This document shows positions 36,772 to 44,426 of a stretch of 64,000 nucleotides of DNA, piece after piece (the stretch's first letter is position 1; every line of letters begins with the position of its first letter). The position numbers and the translations under genes were made by a program. Where the stretch lies: positions 62,001 to 126,000 of the forward strand of contig NZ_BFAB01000011.1 in the NCBI RefSeq assembly GCF_003402475.1, written 5' to 3'. Under the pieces are notes generated by a model. The model made no database searches, was not told the DNA's origin, and saw only the letters and a program-made list of their open reading frames with translations. The stretch is from Mycobacterium sp. MFM001. Its GTDB lineage: Bacteria; Actinomycetota; Actinomycetes; Mycobacteriales; Mycobacteriaceae.

Positions 36772-38016
36772 CTATCCGACGGCCGACCAACTGGGCACCA
36801 TCGGCGGACGGACCAAGAACCGGTTGTCCGCAATGACGGCGCCGCCCGCTCCGCGTCCGGCCATACTCGCCGGCGCAACACCGGGCATACCTGCCGCGAC
36901 AGCAGGCGATGCGCTCAACGGGGTGTTCCCCAATGCCGAGCCGAGCGGAGTCACGGGTGGTGCCATGGCGGTCCAGCTCGGCGGGACTGATAGTGCGCCA
37001 ATCGAAGGCGCCTGGCCCAGGCTCGCGGATACTCCGCTGCCGAGACCGCCAAGACCGCCCAAACCGCCCAGTGGGCCAAGTACCGGTCCGCCGAGTGCGG
37101 CACCGAGCCCGCCGGTCGCTGCTCCCAATGCCTCTGCCGGTTCAGTTGCGTGCGCCATCAGACCTGTAAACGCGCCCAGCGTGTTGCTCGGCATGTAGAA
37201 ACCGGACGAGAAAATCGTGTTCCAGATGTTCGCGTTCGGCCCCCACTGGTTCCAAAAGTTGTCCAGCGCAGTATTTCCCGAGCCCTGTCCGGTCAACAGA
37301 CCGAGGATTCCGCCCAGCCCGGACGACGAGGACGACGTCGACGACGCCGGTGACGCCATCCCCTGCAGCGCGGTGGGCACCGCAGAGGTCAACTGCGACA
37401 GCGTCGACTGAGTGCTCGTGCCGGCCGCCGACCCGGAAGCCTGAGTCACCGCGGCCGCCTGGCCGGCCAGCCCGGCCGGGTTAGTGCTCTGCGCCGGCGC
37501 GGCAAACGGCGTCACCTTGGCCGCCGCCGCCGATGCACCGGCATAGCCGTACATCGCCGCGGCGTCCTGAGCCCACATTTCGCCGTAGTGCGCCTCGGTG
37601 GCCGCGATCGCCGGGGTGTTCTGCCCCAAGATGTTGGTCGCGACAAGTGCGGCCAACTGCGCGCGGTTGGCCGCGATCACCGGCGGCGGCACCGTCATCG
37701 CAAACGCAGTTCCATACGCCGCCGCGGCAGCCTTGACCTGATTCGCGGTCTGCTCAGCCTGTGCCGCAGTCGTGTTCATCCACGCGACATAGGGTGCGGC
37801 CGCAGCAGCCATCGACGTCGACGCCGCACCGCGCCAGCCTTCAGTGGTCAGCCCCGAGACGACCGATGCGTACGACGTTGCCTGCGTGCGCAATTCAGCG
37901 GCCAGCCCCTCCCAGGCCGAAGCTGCAACCAGCATCGACGAGGCCCCGGGGCCCGCATACATTTTGGCCGAGTTGATTTCGGGCGGCAACGCACCGAAGT
38001 CGAATACCGCAGTCAT
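36772..38016 (-). CDS. PPE-family protein of M-box unit 2
   Basis: 414 residues: PPE domain (FDFGALPPEINSAKMYAGPG, GWRGAASTSM, EMWAQDAAAMYGYAG), SVP motif GALSVPPSWTAMAP, and a divergent C-terminus DNRFLVRPPMVPSWSAVG instead of the usual RYGFRPTV. The middle has a run of Gly/Leu repeats (GPLGGLGGLGGLGSG). It follows its PE partner by 11 bp and precedes esxM by 40 bp, in the operon that ends with the NRAMP-like transporter. Confidence 0.93.
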   Translation of the reverse strand: MTAVFDFGALPPEINSAKMYAGPGASSMLVAASAWEGLAAELRTQATSYASVVSGLTTEGWRGAASTSMAAAAAPYVAWMNTTAAQAEQTANQVKAAAAAYGTAFAMTVPPPVIAANRAQLAALVATNILGQNTPAIAATEAHYGEMWAQDAAAMYGYAGASAAAAKVTPFAAPAQSTNPAGLAGQAAAVTQASGSAAGTSTQSTLSQLTSAVPTALQGMASPASSTSSSSSGLGGILGLLTGQGSGNTALDNFWNQWGPNANIWNTIFSSGFYMPSNTLGAFTGLMAHATEPAEALGAATGGLGAALGGPVLGPLGGLGGLGGLGSGVSASLGQAPSIGALSVPPSWTAMAPPVTPLGSALGNTPLSASPAVAAGMPGVAPASMAGRGAGGAVIADNRFLVRPPMVPSWSAVG

Positions 38017-38027
38017 CGCAATACTCC

Positions 38028-38327
38028 TTACCCAGCAGCAATGGCGTTGGCGGCCTCGGTGGCCGCATACGAACCGGCGCTGGCACCCAACATGCGCACG
38101 AACATCTCGTGGACGGCGGTGGCCTGCGCGCTGACTGCTTGATACATCGCCGCGTGTGCGCCGAATTGCGTTGCCGTCAAGGCAGATACCTCGTCAGCAG
38201 CGGCAGGGACCACTCCCGTAGTCGGAACCGCCGCGGCCGCGTTCTGAGCAGCCAGTGCCGACCCGATACCGTCCAAGTGGTCGGCAGCTGCTGCGAGCAG
38301 TTCCGGCTGTGTGGTCACAAAGCTCAT
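38028..38327 (-). CDS. PE-family protein of M-box unit 2
   Basis: 99 residues, PE domain only: MSFVTTQPELLAAAADHLDG, the PTTGVVPAAADEVSAL turn and YAATEAAN. ATG at 38325-38327 with AGGAGAAG upstream. The start is 296 nt from M-box 2. First gene of a five-gene run: PE, PPE, esxM, esxN, NRAMP-like. Confidence 0.95.
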   Translation of the reverse strand: MSFVTTQPELLAAAADHLDGIGSALAAQNAAAAVPTTGVVPAAADEVSALTATQFGAHAAMYQAVSAQATAVHEMFVRMLGASAGSYAATEAANAIAAG

Positions 38328-38622
38328 CGGACTTCTCCTTACGGAAGGCAGACTGGATCTGCAGGTGTACTCGTGCCGGGGCACGACAGGACCACGCGCG
38401 TTCGATGAAGAAGACGCGCGTACGTTAACCGAAGCGGCGCAAGCCGATTCAGATGAAGGGAACGATGCCGGGGTCGGTTTGGAGCGAAGCGGTCATCGAT
38501 CTCGGATAGGGACTATCACTGGGACTCAAGTCGCTCTCACCTCCTCACGGCCGGGGCACACGCGGGTGCCAACACCATTACACACAGGGATGAGACCACC
38601 CGACAGCCAGCCAGGCGGAGCA
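38328..38622 (-). promoter_or_regulatory. Leader between M-box 2 and the PE start
   Basis: 295 nt closely similar to the copy 1 leader for about 110 nt downstream of the aptamer, including the 13-codon frame, GAGGAGGTGA and the palindrome GATAG-GGA-CTATC at 38505-38517. The remainder towards the PE start diverges. Confidence 0.5.
38537..38578 (-). CDS. Possible leader peptide (uORF) downstream of M-box 2
   Basis: ATG at 38576-38578 opens MVLAPACAPAVRR, stopping at 38537 within GAGGAGGTGA. It matches the leader frame of copy 1 except for one extra Val and Leu to Pro. The Pro and Arg codons could make it a pausing peptide, which is speculation. Confidence 0.35.
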   Translation of the reverse strand: MVLAPACAPAVRR

Positions 38623-38786
38623 CCCCTCTCGTCAGAGCTTTGGCACTGCACGGCGTATCCGGTTGTCCCGGAAGCCACTTGGGCTCAACCCTTAAGCCGG
38701 GAGGAGCTGTCCTGACCCTGGGCGTCTTTCGACGTTCGGGGTCAGTGGCCTTTGTCCGTGCAGACGCCTCACCTAGCGAGGTGCTT
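38623..38786 (-). promoter_or_regulatory. M-box (Mg2+) riboswitch, copy 2
   Basis: Same conserved blocks as copy 1 with few changes: CTCGCTAGGTGAGGCG, CACGGACAAAGGCCACTGACC, GTCGAAAGACGCCCAGGGTC and GTGCAGTGCCAAAGCTC with TGACGAGAG. ATATAG becomes ACAAAG in a loop. It heads the PE-PPE-esxM-esxN-NRAMP operon. Confidence 0.94.
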
Positions 38787-38794
38787 GCAGTGGC

Positions 38795-38824
38795 AATCTT
38801 GGCACCAAGTTCGATCCGCGTCAA
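38795..38824 (-). promoter_or_regulatory. Predicted sigma-A-type promoter of M-box unit 2
   Basis: TTGACG at 38819-38824, an 18-bp spacer, AAGATT at 38795-38800. The same spacing and -35 as the promoter of unit 1; spacer bases (TTGGTGxC) are also conserved between the two. Confidence 0.6.
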
Positions 38825-38888
38825 CTCCAAATGGCAATCATGTGCGGTGATAACCGCGATATGTGCGGATGCCGAAATGCACTGTGAG

Positions 38889-38922
38889 CGACCGGCACTG
38901 GGAATCAACGCAGTGCCGGTCG
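38889..38922 (-). terminator. Perfect 12-bp hairpin, likely terminator of M-box unit 3
   Basis: CGACCGGCACTG and CAGTGCCGGTCG are exact inverted repeats around a 10-nt loop. The hairpin lies 200 nt after the PPE stop at 39123 and 65 nt before the promoter of M-box unit 2, so it could insulate the two. No U-tract follows. A protein-binding palindrome is the alternative. Confidence 0.45.
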
Positions 38923-39122
38923 CGGAAAGCGGGTTATCTGGATGTTGTGTGACAAATAGCTGGTGAGTTCCTGTGAACTTCCCGCGCATTACCTGTTGTC
39001 CACCAAAAGCCGTCGGCGGCAAGCGACTACGACGCCCGGCCGCCCAGGCAGGAGTTGAACAACCGAAAGCTTTCCGCCACCGAAAGGTAAACGGCGGCTG
39101 GCCATTACATGGTCGCGATCTG

Positions 39123-40310
39123 CTAACCGGCAGCCGGCGGGTGTGCCATCACGGTGGGCCGGAAACCGTATCGCGGCGCCGCAAAACCGAAACCACGACC
39201 AGTCGAACCCACCATCGGCATCCCCGGCATACCCGGCATGCCCGACATCTCCTCTGCTGCGGCCTGCGGCGCGGCGGTCCAACTGGAGACCAACGAGGCA
39301 GTGGCCGGCGTCGTGGCCGGCGCGGCTGACGCCCAGCTTTGTGGCACCGACAGTGCGCCGACCAAGGTGCCCCGACCGATCCCGGCGGTCACTGCCCCGC
39401 CGCCGCCCACGCCGAGCGGTGTGATCGCGGCGACTCCGGCACCAGGCATCACCGGCACGATTCCCGGTGCGATCTCACCCATGCCGTCGATGCCAAGCCC
39501 TCCCATGCTTGCGGCATGCATGACGGCGATGTCCGCACCGACCTGCGTGATACCGGCCAACGACATCGGAGTCATCGAGCTGCTGAGAAGGTTTGATGCC
39601 GCGTTGGTTATGTCTCCAGGGCCCAGCCCAAACGGCAAGGCAGGCGCTGCGGCAGGTGCGGCCAGCGCTTGCAGCGTCGTCGGCGTCGTGGTGACCATCT
39701 GCGACAGCGCGCTCTGTACACCGGTGCCGGCTGATGCGCCGGTGGACTGGGCGACCGCCGCGCTTTGTGCGGCCAGCCCGGCCGGGTTGGTGTTCTGCTG
39801 CGGCGCGGTGAACGGTGTCACCTTCGTCGCAGCCGCCGATGCACCGGCATAGCCGTACATCGCCGCGGCGTCCTGGGCCCACATCTCGGCATAGTGCGCC
39901 TCGGTGGCCGCGATTGCCGGCGTGTTCTGACCGAGCACGTTGGTCGCGACCAGCGACGCCAACAGGCTGCGGTTGGCCGCGATCACCGGCGGGGGCACGG
40001 TCATCGCAAACGCCGCTTCGTAGGCTCCCGCCGCGGCCCTGGCCTGATTGGCGGTCTGTTCGGCCTGCACGGCGGTGGTGCTCATCCACGCGGCGTAGGG
40101 CGCGGCGGCCGCGGCCATCGACACCGAACCCGGCCCCAGCCACGACCCCCCGACCAGGCCGGAGATCACCGAGGAGTAGGCCGACGCCGCCGAACTCAGT
40201 TCGGCGGCCAACCCATCCCAGGCCGATGCAGCGGCCAGCAGCGGTCCGGCGCCGGCCCCGGCATACATGCGAGCGGAGTTGAACTCTGGTGGAAATGCTC
40301 CGTAATCCAT
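39123..40310 (-). CDS. PPE-family protein of M-box unit 3
   Basis: 395 residues: MDYGAFPPEFNSARMYAGAG, with Phe for Leu/Ile in the usual LPPEIN, SWLGPGSVSM, AEMWAQDAAAMYGYAG, SVP motif GALSVPQSWASAAP and C-terminus APRYGFRPTVMAHPPAAG. It follows its PE partner by 16 bp. Expected to be exported by ESX-5 and to respond to Mg2+ through M-box 3. Confidence 0.93.
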   Translation of the reverse strand: MDYGAFPPEFNSARMYAGAGAGPLLAAASAWDGLAAELSSAASAYSSVISGLVGGSWLGPGSVSMAAAAAPYAAWMSTTAVQAEQTANQARAAAGAYEAAFAMTVPPPVIAANRSLLASLVATNVLGQNTPAIAATEAHYAEMWAQDAAAMYGYAGASAAATKVTPFTAPQQNTNPAGLAAQSAAVAQSTGASAGTGVQSALSQMVTTTPTTLQALAAPAAAPALPFGLGPGDITNAASNLLSSSMTPMSLAGITQVGADIAVMHAASMGGLGIDGMGEIAPGIVPVMPGAGVAAITPLGVGGGGAVTAGIGRGTLVGALSVPQSWASAAPATTPATASLVSSWTAAPQAAAEEMSGMPGMPGMPMVGSTGRGFGFAAPRYGFRPTVMAHPPAAG

Positions 40311-40326
40311 TGTGTCAACCCCCCTT

Positions 40327-40626
40327 TCAGAGCGCAGCGACGGCGTTGGCCGCCTCAGTGGCGGCATAGGACCCGGCGCTGACGCCGAGGGTGGACACGA
40401 ACATCTGGTGAATGGCCGCCGCTTGCGCGCTGACCGCTTGGTACAGCTGCGCGTGCGCGGCGAACTGCGCCGCCGTCAGCGCCGACACCTCGTCGGCGGC
40501 CGCGGGCAGCACTGTGGTCGTCGGGGCGGCTGCTGCCTGGTTCTGCGCGGTCATCCCCGCACCAATCCCCTGCAGGTTGCCGGCCGCTGCCGACAGCAAT
40601 TCGGGCTGTGTCGTCACGAAGGACAT
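40327..40626 (-). CDS. PE-family protein of M-box unit 3
   Basis: 99 residues: MSFVTTQPELLSAAAGNLQG, PTTTVLPAAADEVSAL, YAATEAANAVAAL. It is a PE domain without extension; the C-terminal Leu replaces the Gly of the other PEs here. It begins 289 nt downstream of M-box 3. Confidence 0.95.
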   Translation of the reverse strand: MSFVTTQPELLSAAAGNLQGIGAGMTAQNQAAAAPTTTVLPAAADEVSALTAAQFAAHAQLYQAVSAQAAAIHQMFVSTLGVSAGSYAATEAANAVAAL

Positions 40627-40914
40627 GGACTTTCTCCTTACGGATCAGTCCGACCCGGAAACGGGCCTCGGCCGCCGTGCTGCTTGCGGGGTGCGTCATT
40701 GCCCATAGGTCCCGAAAGCGGAGATATGTGTTGGCGCAAGCCGATTCAGACCGCGGGAACGCTGCCGTGACCGGATCGGAACGAAACGGTCATCAATTGC
40801 ACGAAATATCAGCAGATTTAGATTTCGCCCCACCCCCTCACGGCCAGGACACACGCGGTGGCGCCACGGCGGCATACGGAGAGGCGAGTCGTCCGACGGG
40901 TCGGCCGGACGGCA

Positions 40915-41080
40915 CCCCTCTCGTCGGAGCTTTGGCACCACACGGCGTATCCGGTTGTCCCGGAAGCCACTTGGGCTCAACCCTTAAGCCGGGAAGAGCT
41001 GTCCTGACCCTGGGCGTCTTTCGACGTTCGAGGTCAGTGGCCTATATCCGTGCAGACGCCTCACCTAGCGAGGTGCATGC
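40915..41080 (-). promoter_or_regulatory. M-box (Mg2+) riboswitch, copy 3
   Basis: All conserved blocks present and almost identical to copy 1: CTCGCTAGGTGAGGCG, CACGGATATAGGCCACTGACC, GTCGAAAGACGCCCAGGGTC, and GTGTGGTGCCAAAGCTC with CGACGAGAG. The downstream leader (40627-40914) is diverged from copies 1 and 2 and lacks the short peptide frame, but the distance to the PE start is kept at about 290 nt. Confidence 0.94.
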
Positions 41081-41086
41081 AGCGTC

Positions 41087-41115
41087 ATGCTTGCACCGGC
41101 AGTGATGGTGGTCAA
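41087..41115 (-). promoter_or_regulatory. Predicted sigma-A-type promoter of M-box unit 3
   Basis: TTGACC at 41110-41115, a 17-bp spacer and AAGCAT at 41087-41092, directly before the aptamer. Beyond it, 41116-41400 (after the eccA5 stop) holds nothing else I recognise. Confidence 0.55.
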
Positions 41116-41400
41116 CCCGTTTGGAGTCCGCATTGGGGACAGCGCGGAGGTGACGTAGGGGCAAATTGCTGCAAAAGGCTATGCCGCGGTGCTGACGTCC
41201 AACGCGACCGCGCACAGGAGTGGCCCTGACCAGGCACTATTGTCGGAATTGAGGCTACTCGGCGCCGCGGCCGACGCGATATACCGACCACCTGCCAGTT
41301 GGGTCAGAGTTCGCTGACGACTTGCTGTGAACGCGTTTCACGTTTCGGGACGGCCAATCCGCCTGTCAATTCGGCAATTTCACGCGCCGCGAGGCAGCGT

Positions 41401-43233
41401 TTAGTCGGACTTCTTTTCGGCCACTGCCGCACCGAGTCCCTCGGCGAGGTCCTCGCGGGTCAATTCCTTGAACTTGCGCAGCTGGTCCTCGGTGAACTCG
41501 TCGAGATCGCTGGACAACACCGCGTCGAGGTCCTCGTCGTCGAGGCGGAAGCTGCGGTGGTCCCGGGCCTTTTCCACCACGTTGCGCACGAACCCCGCAT
41601 TGCCCAGCGTGTCGATCCCCCGGATGAGATCGCCGTCTTCGGACAGGGTCTCGTCGGCGTAGAACTTCTCATACGACGGCCGCAGCACCTCGACGGCTTC
41701 GTCGGTGATTACGTCCTCGTTCTCGCGGCCCATCAGCTTGGTCAGTGCGATCAACTCGTCGGGCGTGTAGCTGTAGAACTCGATCACGGTCGAAAACCGG
41801 CGCCGCAGACCGGGATTCACTTCCAGCATCCGATCCATGGCCTTGGCGTAGCCGGCCCCGAACACCACCAGCTCGTCGCGGTGGTTCTCCATGTACAGCA
41901 GCACGGTGTTGATGATCGCGTTGCCGTAAGGGTCGCCCTGGTGGTAGCCCCGCTCGTGTAGCGTGTGCATCTCGTCGAAAAACACTGCGCCGCCGAGTGC
42001 TTCCTCGAGCATCTCCTCGGTGTTCTTCTCCGCGTCGGCCATGTAGCGGCCCAGCAGTTTGGTGCGGCTGGTCTCCACCACGGCCGGCTTGCGCAGCACC
42101 CCCAGCCCGCACAGCTGCTTGGTGAAGGCGCGAGCGACCGAGGTCTTTCCGGTGCCGGGCGGGCCCAGCAGCAGAGTATGGCGCGACGTCACCGGGACCG
42201 GCAGCCCCATCTTGGCGCGGGCCATGTTGACCTTCGTCGTCGACTTGATCAGTTTGATTTCCCGCTTGGCCTTCTCCATGCCCAGCATCGCGTTGAGCTC
42301 GGCATCGCCTTCGGCCAGATACTTCTTGGCCATCTCGGCGTGCCGGGCGGCCTCGGCCTGTTCCCGCGTCGGCGCGCTGTCCGGATCCCACGGATCCGTC
42401 CGTGCCTCAATGGTTTCCGGATCGGTCAGCACCAGCCGGTAGTTGGGATTGTCCAGCGCCTCCCGGGCGGGCGCGAATTTCGAATCCCGCGAATACACCC
42501 GGCGCAGCAGCTCGACGGCCTCGTCCTCGCGGCCCAAGTGCCGCAGGCACATGCCCTGGGTATACATCGCGACGTTCGCTGCACCGGGCACCCGCTCGCC
42601 CTCGATGGCCTCTTCGGCGCGGCGGGTGGCTTCCTCGAAAACACCCAGCGACGCCAACGCCGTGGTGGCCATCGCCGCACCGGCGGCCTTCAATTCGGGC
42701 TGACGCCAAGGCTTCCCGGGCGGAAACTGCGCCAGCACGTCGGGCCAGCGGCCGGTGCGGAAGTACAGCACTCCCCGCACATACGTGATCAGCTCCGCGT
42801 CGGATGGCAGCCGCGGCTCGGCCGCTTCGAGAATCTTGGCGGCTTCGTCGTATCGCTTGGCCTCGGCCAGGGCGGCCGCATAGGCCGCGGCCAGCGATTC
42901 CACGCTGGTGACCGCCAGTCGCAGGAACAGGCCGTCGGAGACCTCGGGGCGAAACTCCAACTCCGACAGCCCCAATCGACGGATCTCCCAGCCGAACGTC
43001 TTGACGGTTTCCCACGCATTGGTGAGCACTTCGATACTCGAATCGCCGGCCAGCACTCGCGCCAGCCAGGCATCGCACATGTCCGGATCCAGCCGGGTCG
43101 CCGTGGTGAACATCTGCAGCGCCACCTGCGGATTGTGGCTGGGCTGCAGCCCGTTGACGGAAATACCGGAGGCCAGCAGGCCCGCGACCATCGCGTTACG
43201 GGCATCCGTCGCGGCGGTCGGCGGCCTGGTCAT
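41401..43233 (-). CDS. eccA5: ESX-5 cytosolic AAA+ ATPase EccA5
   Basis: 610 residues, the same length as M. tuberculosis EccA5. The N-terminal half is a TPR-like helical domain (to about residue 280); the C-terminal half is a CbxX/CfqX-type AAA+ domain with Walker A GPPGTGKT (357-364) and Walker B AVFFDEMHTL (Asp420/Glu421). EccA is a cytosolic partner thought to separate EspG5 from PE/PPE substrates before export. The start overlaps the eccE5 stop by 4 bp. Last gene of the ESX-5 core here. Confidence 0.97.
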   Translation of the reverse strand: MTRPPTAATDARNAMVAGLLASGISVNGLQPSHNPQVALQMFTTATRLDPDMCDAWLARVLAGDSSIEVLTNAWETVKTFGWEIRRLGLSELEFRPEVSDGLFLRLAVTSVESLAAAYAAALAEAKRYDEAAKILEAAEPRLPSDAELITYVRGVLYFRTGRWPDVLAQFPPGKPWRQPELKAAGAAMATTALASLGVFEEATRRAEEAIEGERVPGAANVAMYTQGMCLRHLGREDEAVELLRRVYSRDSKFAPAREALDNPNYRLVLTDPETIEARTDPWDPDSAPTREQAEAARHAEMAKKYLAEGDAELNAMLGMEKAKREIKLIKSTTKVNMARAKMGLPVPVTSRHTLLLGPPGTGKTSVARAFTKQLCGLGVLRKPAVVETSRTKLLGRYMADAEKNTEEMLEEALGGAVFFDEMHTLHERGYHQGDPYGNAIINTVLLYMENHRDELVVFGAGYAKAMDRMLEVNPGLRRRFSTVIEFYSYTPDELIALTKLMGRENEDVITDEAVEVLRPSYEKFYADETLSEDGDLIRGIDTLGNAGFVRNVVEKARDHRSFRLDDEDLDAVLSSDLDEFTEDQLRKFKELTREDLAEGLGAAVAEKKSD

Positions 43234-44426
43234 CGAGGCGCCCCCGCGGGACTGGCGGTGTACTCCGGCGGCGCGGCCGCCGCGGCGTCAATCGGTACTG
43301 CCAGCTGTTCGTCGTCGGGCAGTGCCCGGCTCGGCAGCGCCAGCACGCGACCGGGTATCGGTGCCGGCAGGCTGGCGCGCACCGCGGCCAGCTGGCGTCC
43401 GGTGAGGCGATTCAGCCCGCCCCACACCTTTTTTCGCAGGCGTTTGTCGCTGTGGTACCGGACGATTGCCGACACGTCGATGTCACCACCGTTCGGGATG
43501 AGCCGGACCGTGACCACGGTGGCGTCGGTGTCGGCCAGCCACAGCTCCTCCAGGGTCTCCCCGTTGATGTCCGACGGCGACACCCAGAAGCTCGTCACGT
43601 ACCCGTCGAGATGCCTGAGAAAGCGCCAGTACGGCCGGATTTGGCTCGGCTCGAGGCCCGCCAGCACGGCGTCGTCCACGTCGGCGATCTCTGCGGCGCT
43701 TAGCGTACGGGCCACGCACCGCCGGCCGTCGAGCTCTTGAGTCAGTCGCTCGGTGGCGGCCGCCAGCGTCGAGGCCAGCGAGTCGCGGGCAGCCACCGCG
43801 GCAACGTTGTGCTGCGGATCCATCCGCACCACCAGCCAGGTTCGGCGCTCTTCGAGCGGGCGTCCACCGTCGTCGGCAGCTCCGAAGTCGTCTTGTACCG
43901 CCGACTCGACGCCGGTGGAGCCGCTGCGCGTTCCCACCGAAACGACATCGACACCGTCGAGACGAACGTCGAATTGGCGCAACGCCGTTGCCACCGCCTC
44001 CACCGGCAGCACGCCCGACGACGTCGTGCGCTGGCGGTGCCGGCCCTGGGCCACGTCGGCAGGTCCCTCGACGGAGATGACCGTGACCAGGTGACCGCCG
44101 TACTCGCGGATCCCCACCACCTCCCGGCCGAACCGGCGCTGGTGGTCCATCGCGGGGGTGCACCCGGCGACCAACGCCTCGGGATCGGCGTACCAATTGC
44201 GTACTCGCGCAACCGGAGCCGAGGCCAGCGGAATCTCCCGGAAGGTCACCAGTCCGGCGATCGCCACCACGACGGCGACTCCGACACCCGACCACCAGGC
44301 GATGTGGTGCGCCTGCCAGGCGTCGGGGCAATGACTGGCAATCGCCAGCACGGCGACGTCGATGAGGAACACCGTGGTGATCCGCGGCCACGACAGGGCC
44401 AGCCCGAATTTGCGTTGCGCTTTCAT
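43230..44426 (-). CDS. eccE5: ESX-5 membrane component EccE5
   Basis: 398 residues. Two transmembrane helices near the N-terminus (TTVFLIDVAVLAIASHC; WWSGVGVAVVVAIAGLVTF) are followed by a large cytoplasmic domain. EccE lies at the edge of the EccBCDE membrane complex. The ATG at 44424-44426 overlaps the mycP5 stop as ATGA, and its stop overlaps eccA5 in the same way, so mycP5-eccE5-eccA5 are translationally coupled. Confidence 0.96.
   Translation of the reverse strand: MKAQRKFGLALSWPRITTVFLIDVAVLAIASHCPDAWQAHHIAWWSGVGVAVVVAIAGLVTFREIPLASAPVARVRNWYADPEALVAGCTPAMDHQRRFGREVVGIREYGGHLVTVISVEGPADVAQGRHRQRTTSSGVLPVEAVATALRQFDVRLDGVDVVSVGTRSGSTGVESAVQDDFGAADDGGRPLEERRTWLVVRMDPQHNVAAVAARDSLASTLAAATERLTQELDGRRCVARTLSAAEIADVDDAVLAGLEPSQIRPYWRFLRHLDGYVTSFWVSPSDINGETLEELWLADTDATVVTVRLIPNGGDIDVSAIVRYHSDKRLRKKVWGGLNRLTGRQLAAVRASLPAPIPGRVLALPSRALPDDEQLAVPIDAAAAAPPEYTASPAGAPR

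Noticed and set aside
40696..40869. 57-codon minus-strand frame downstream of M-box 3, at the place of the leader peptide
   Set aside because: It is in a different frame from the copy 1 and copy 2 peptides and shows no conservation with them.
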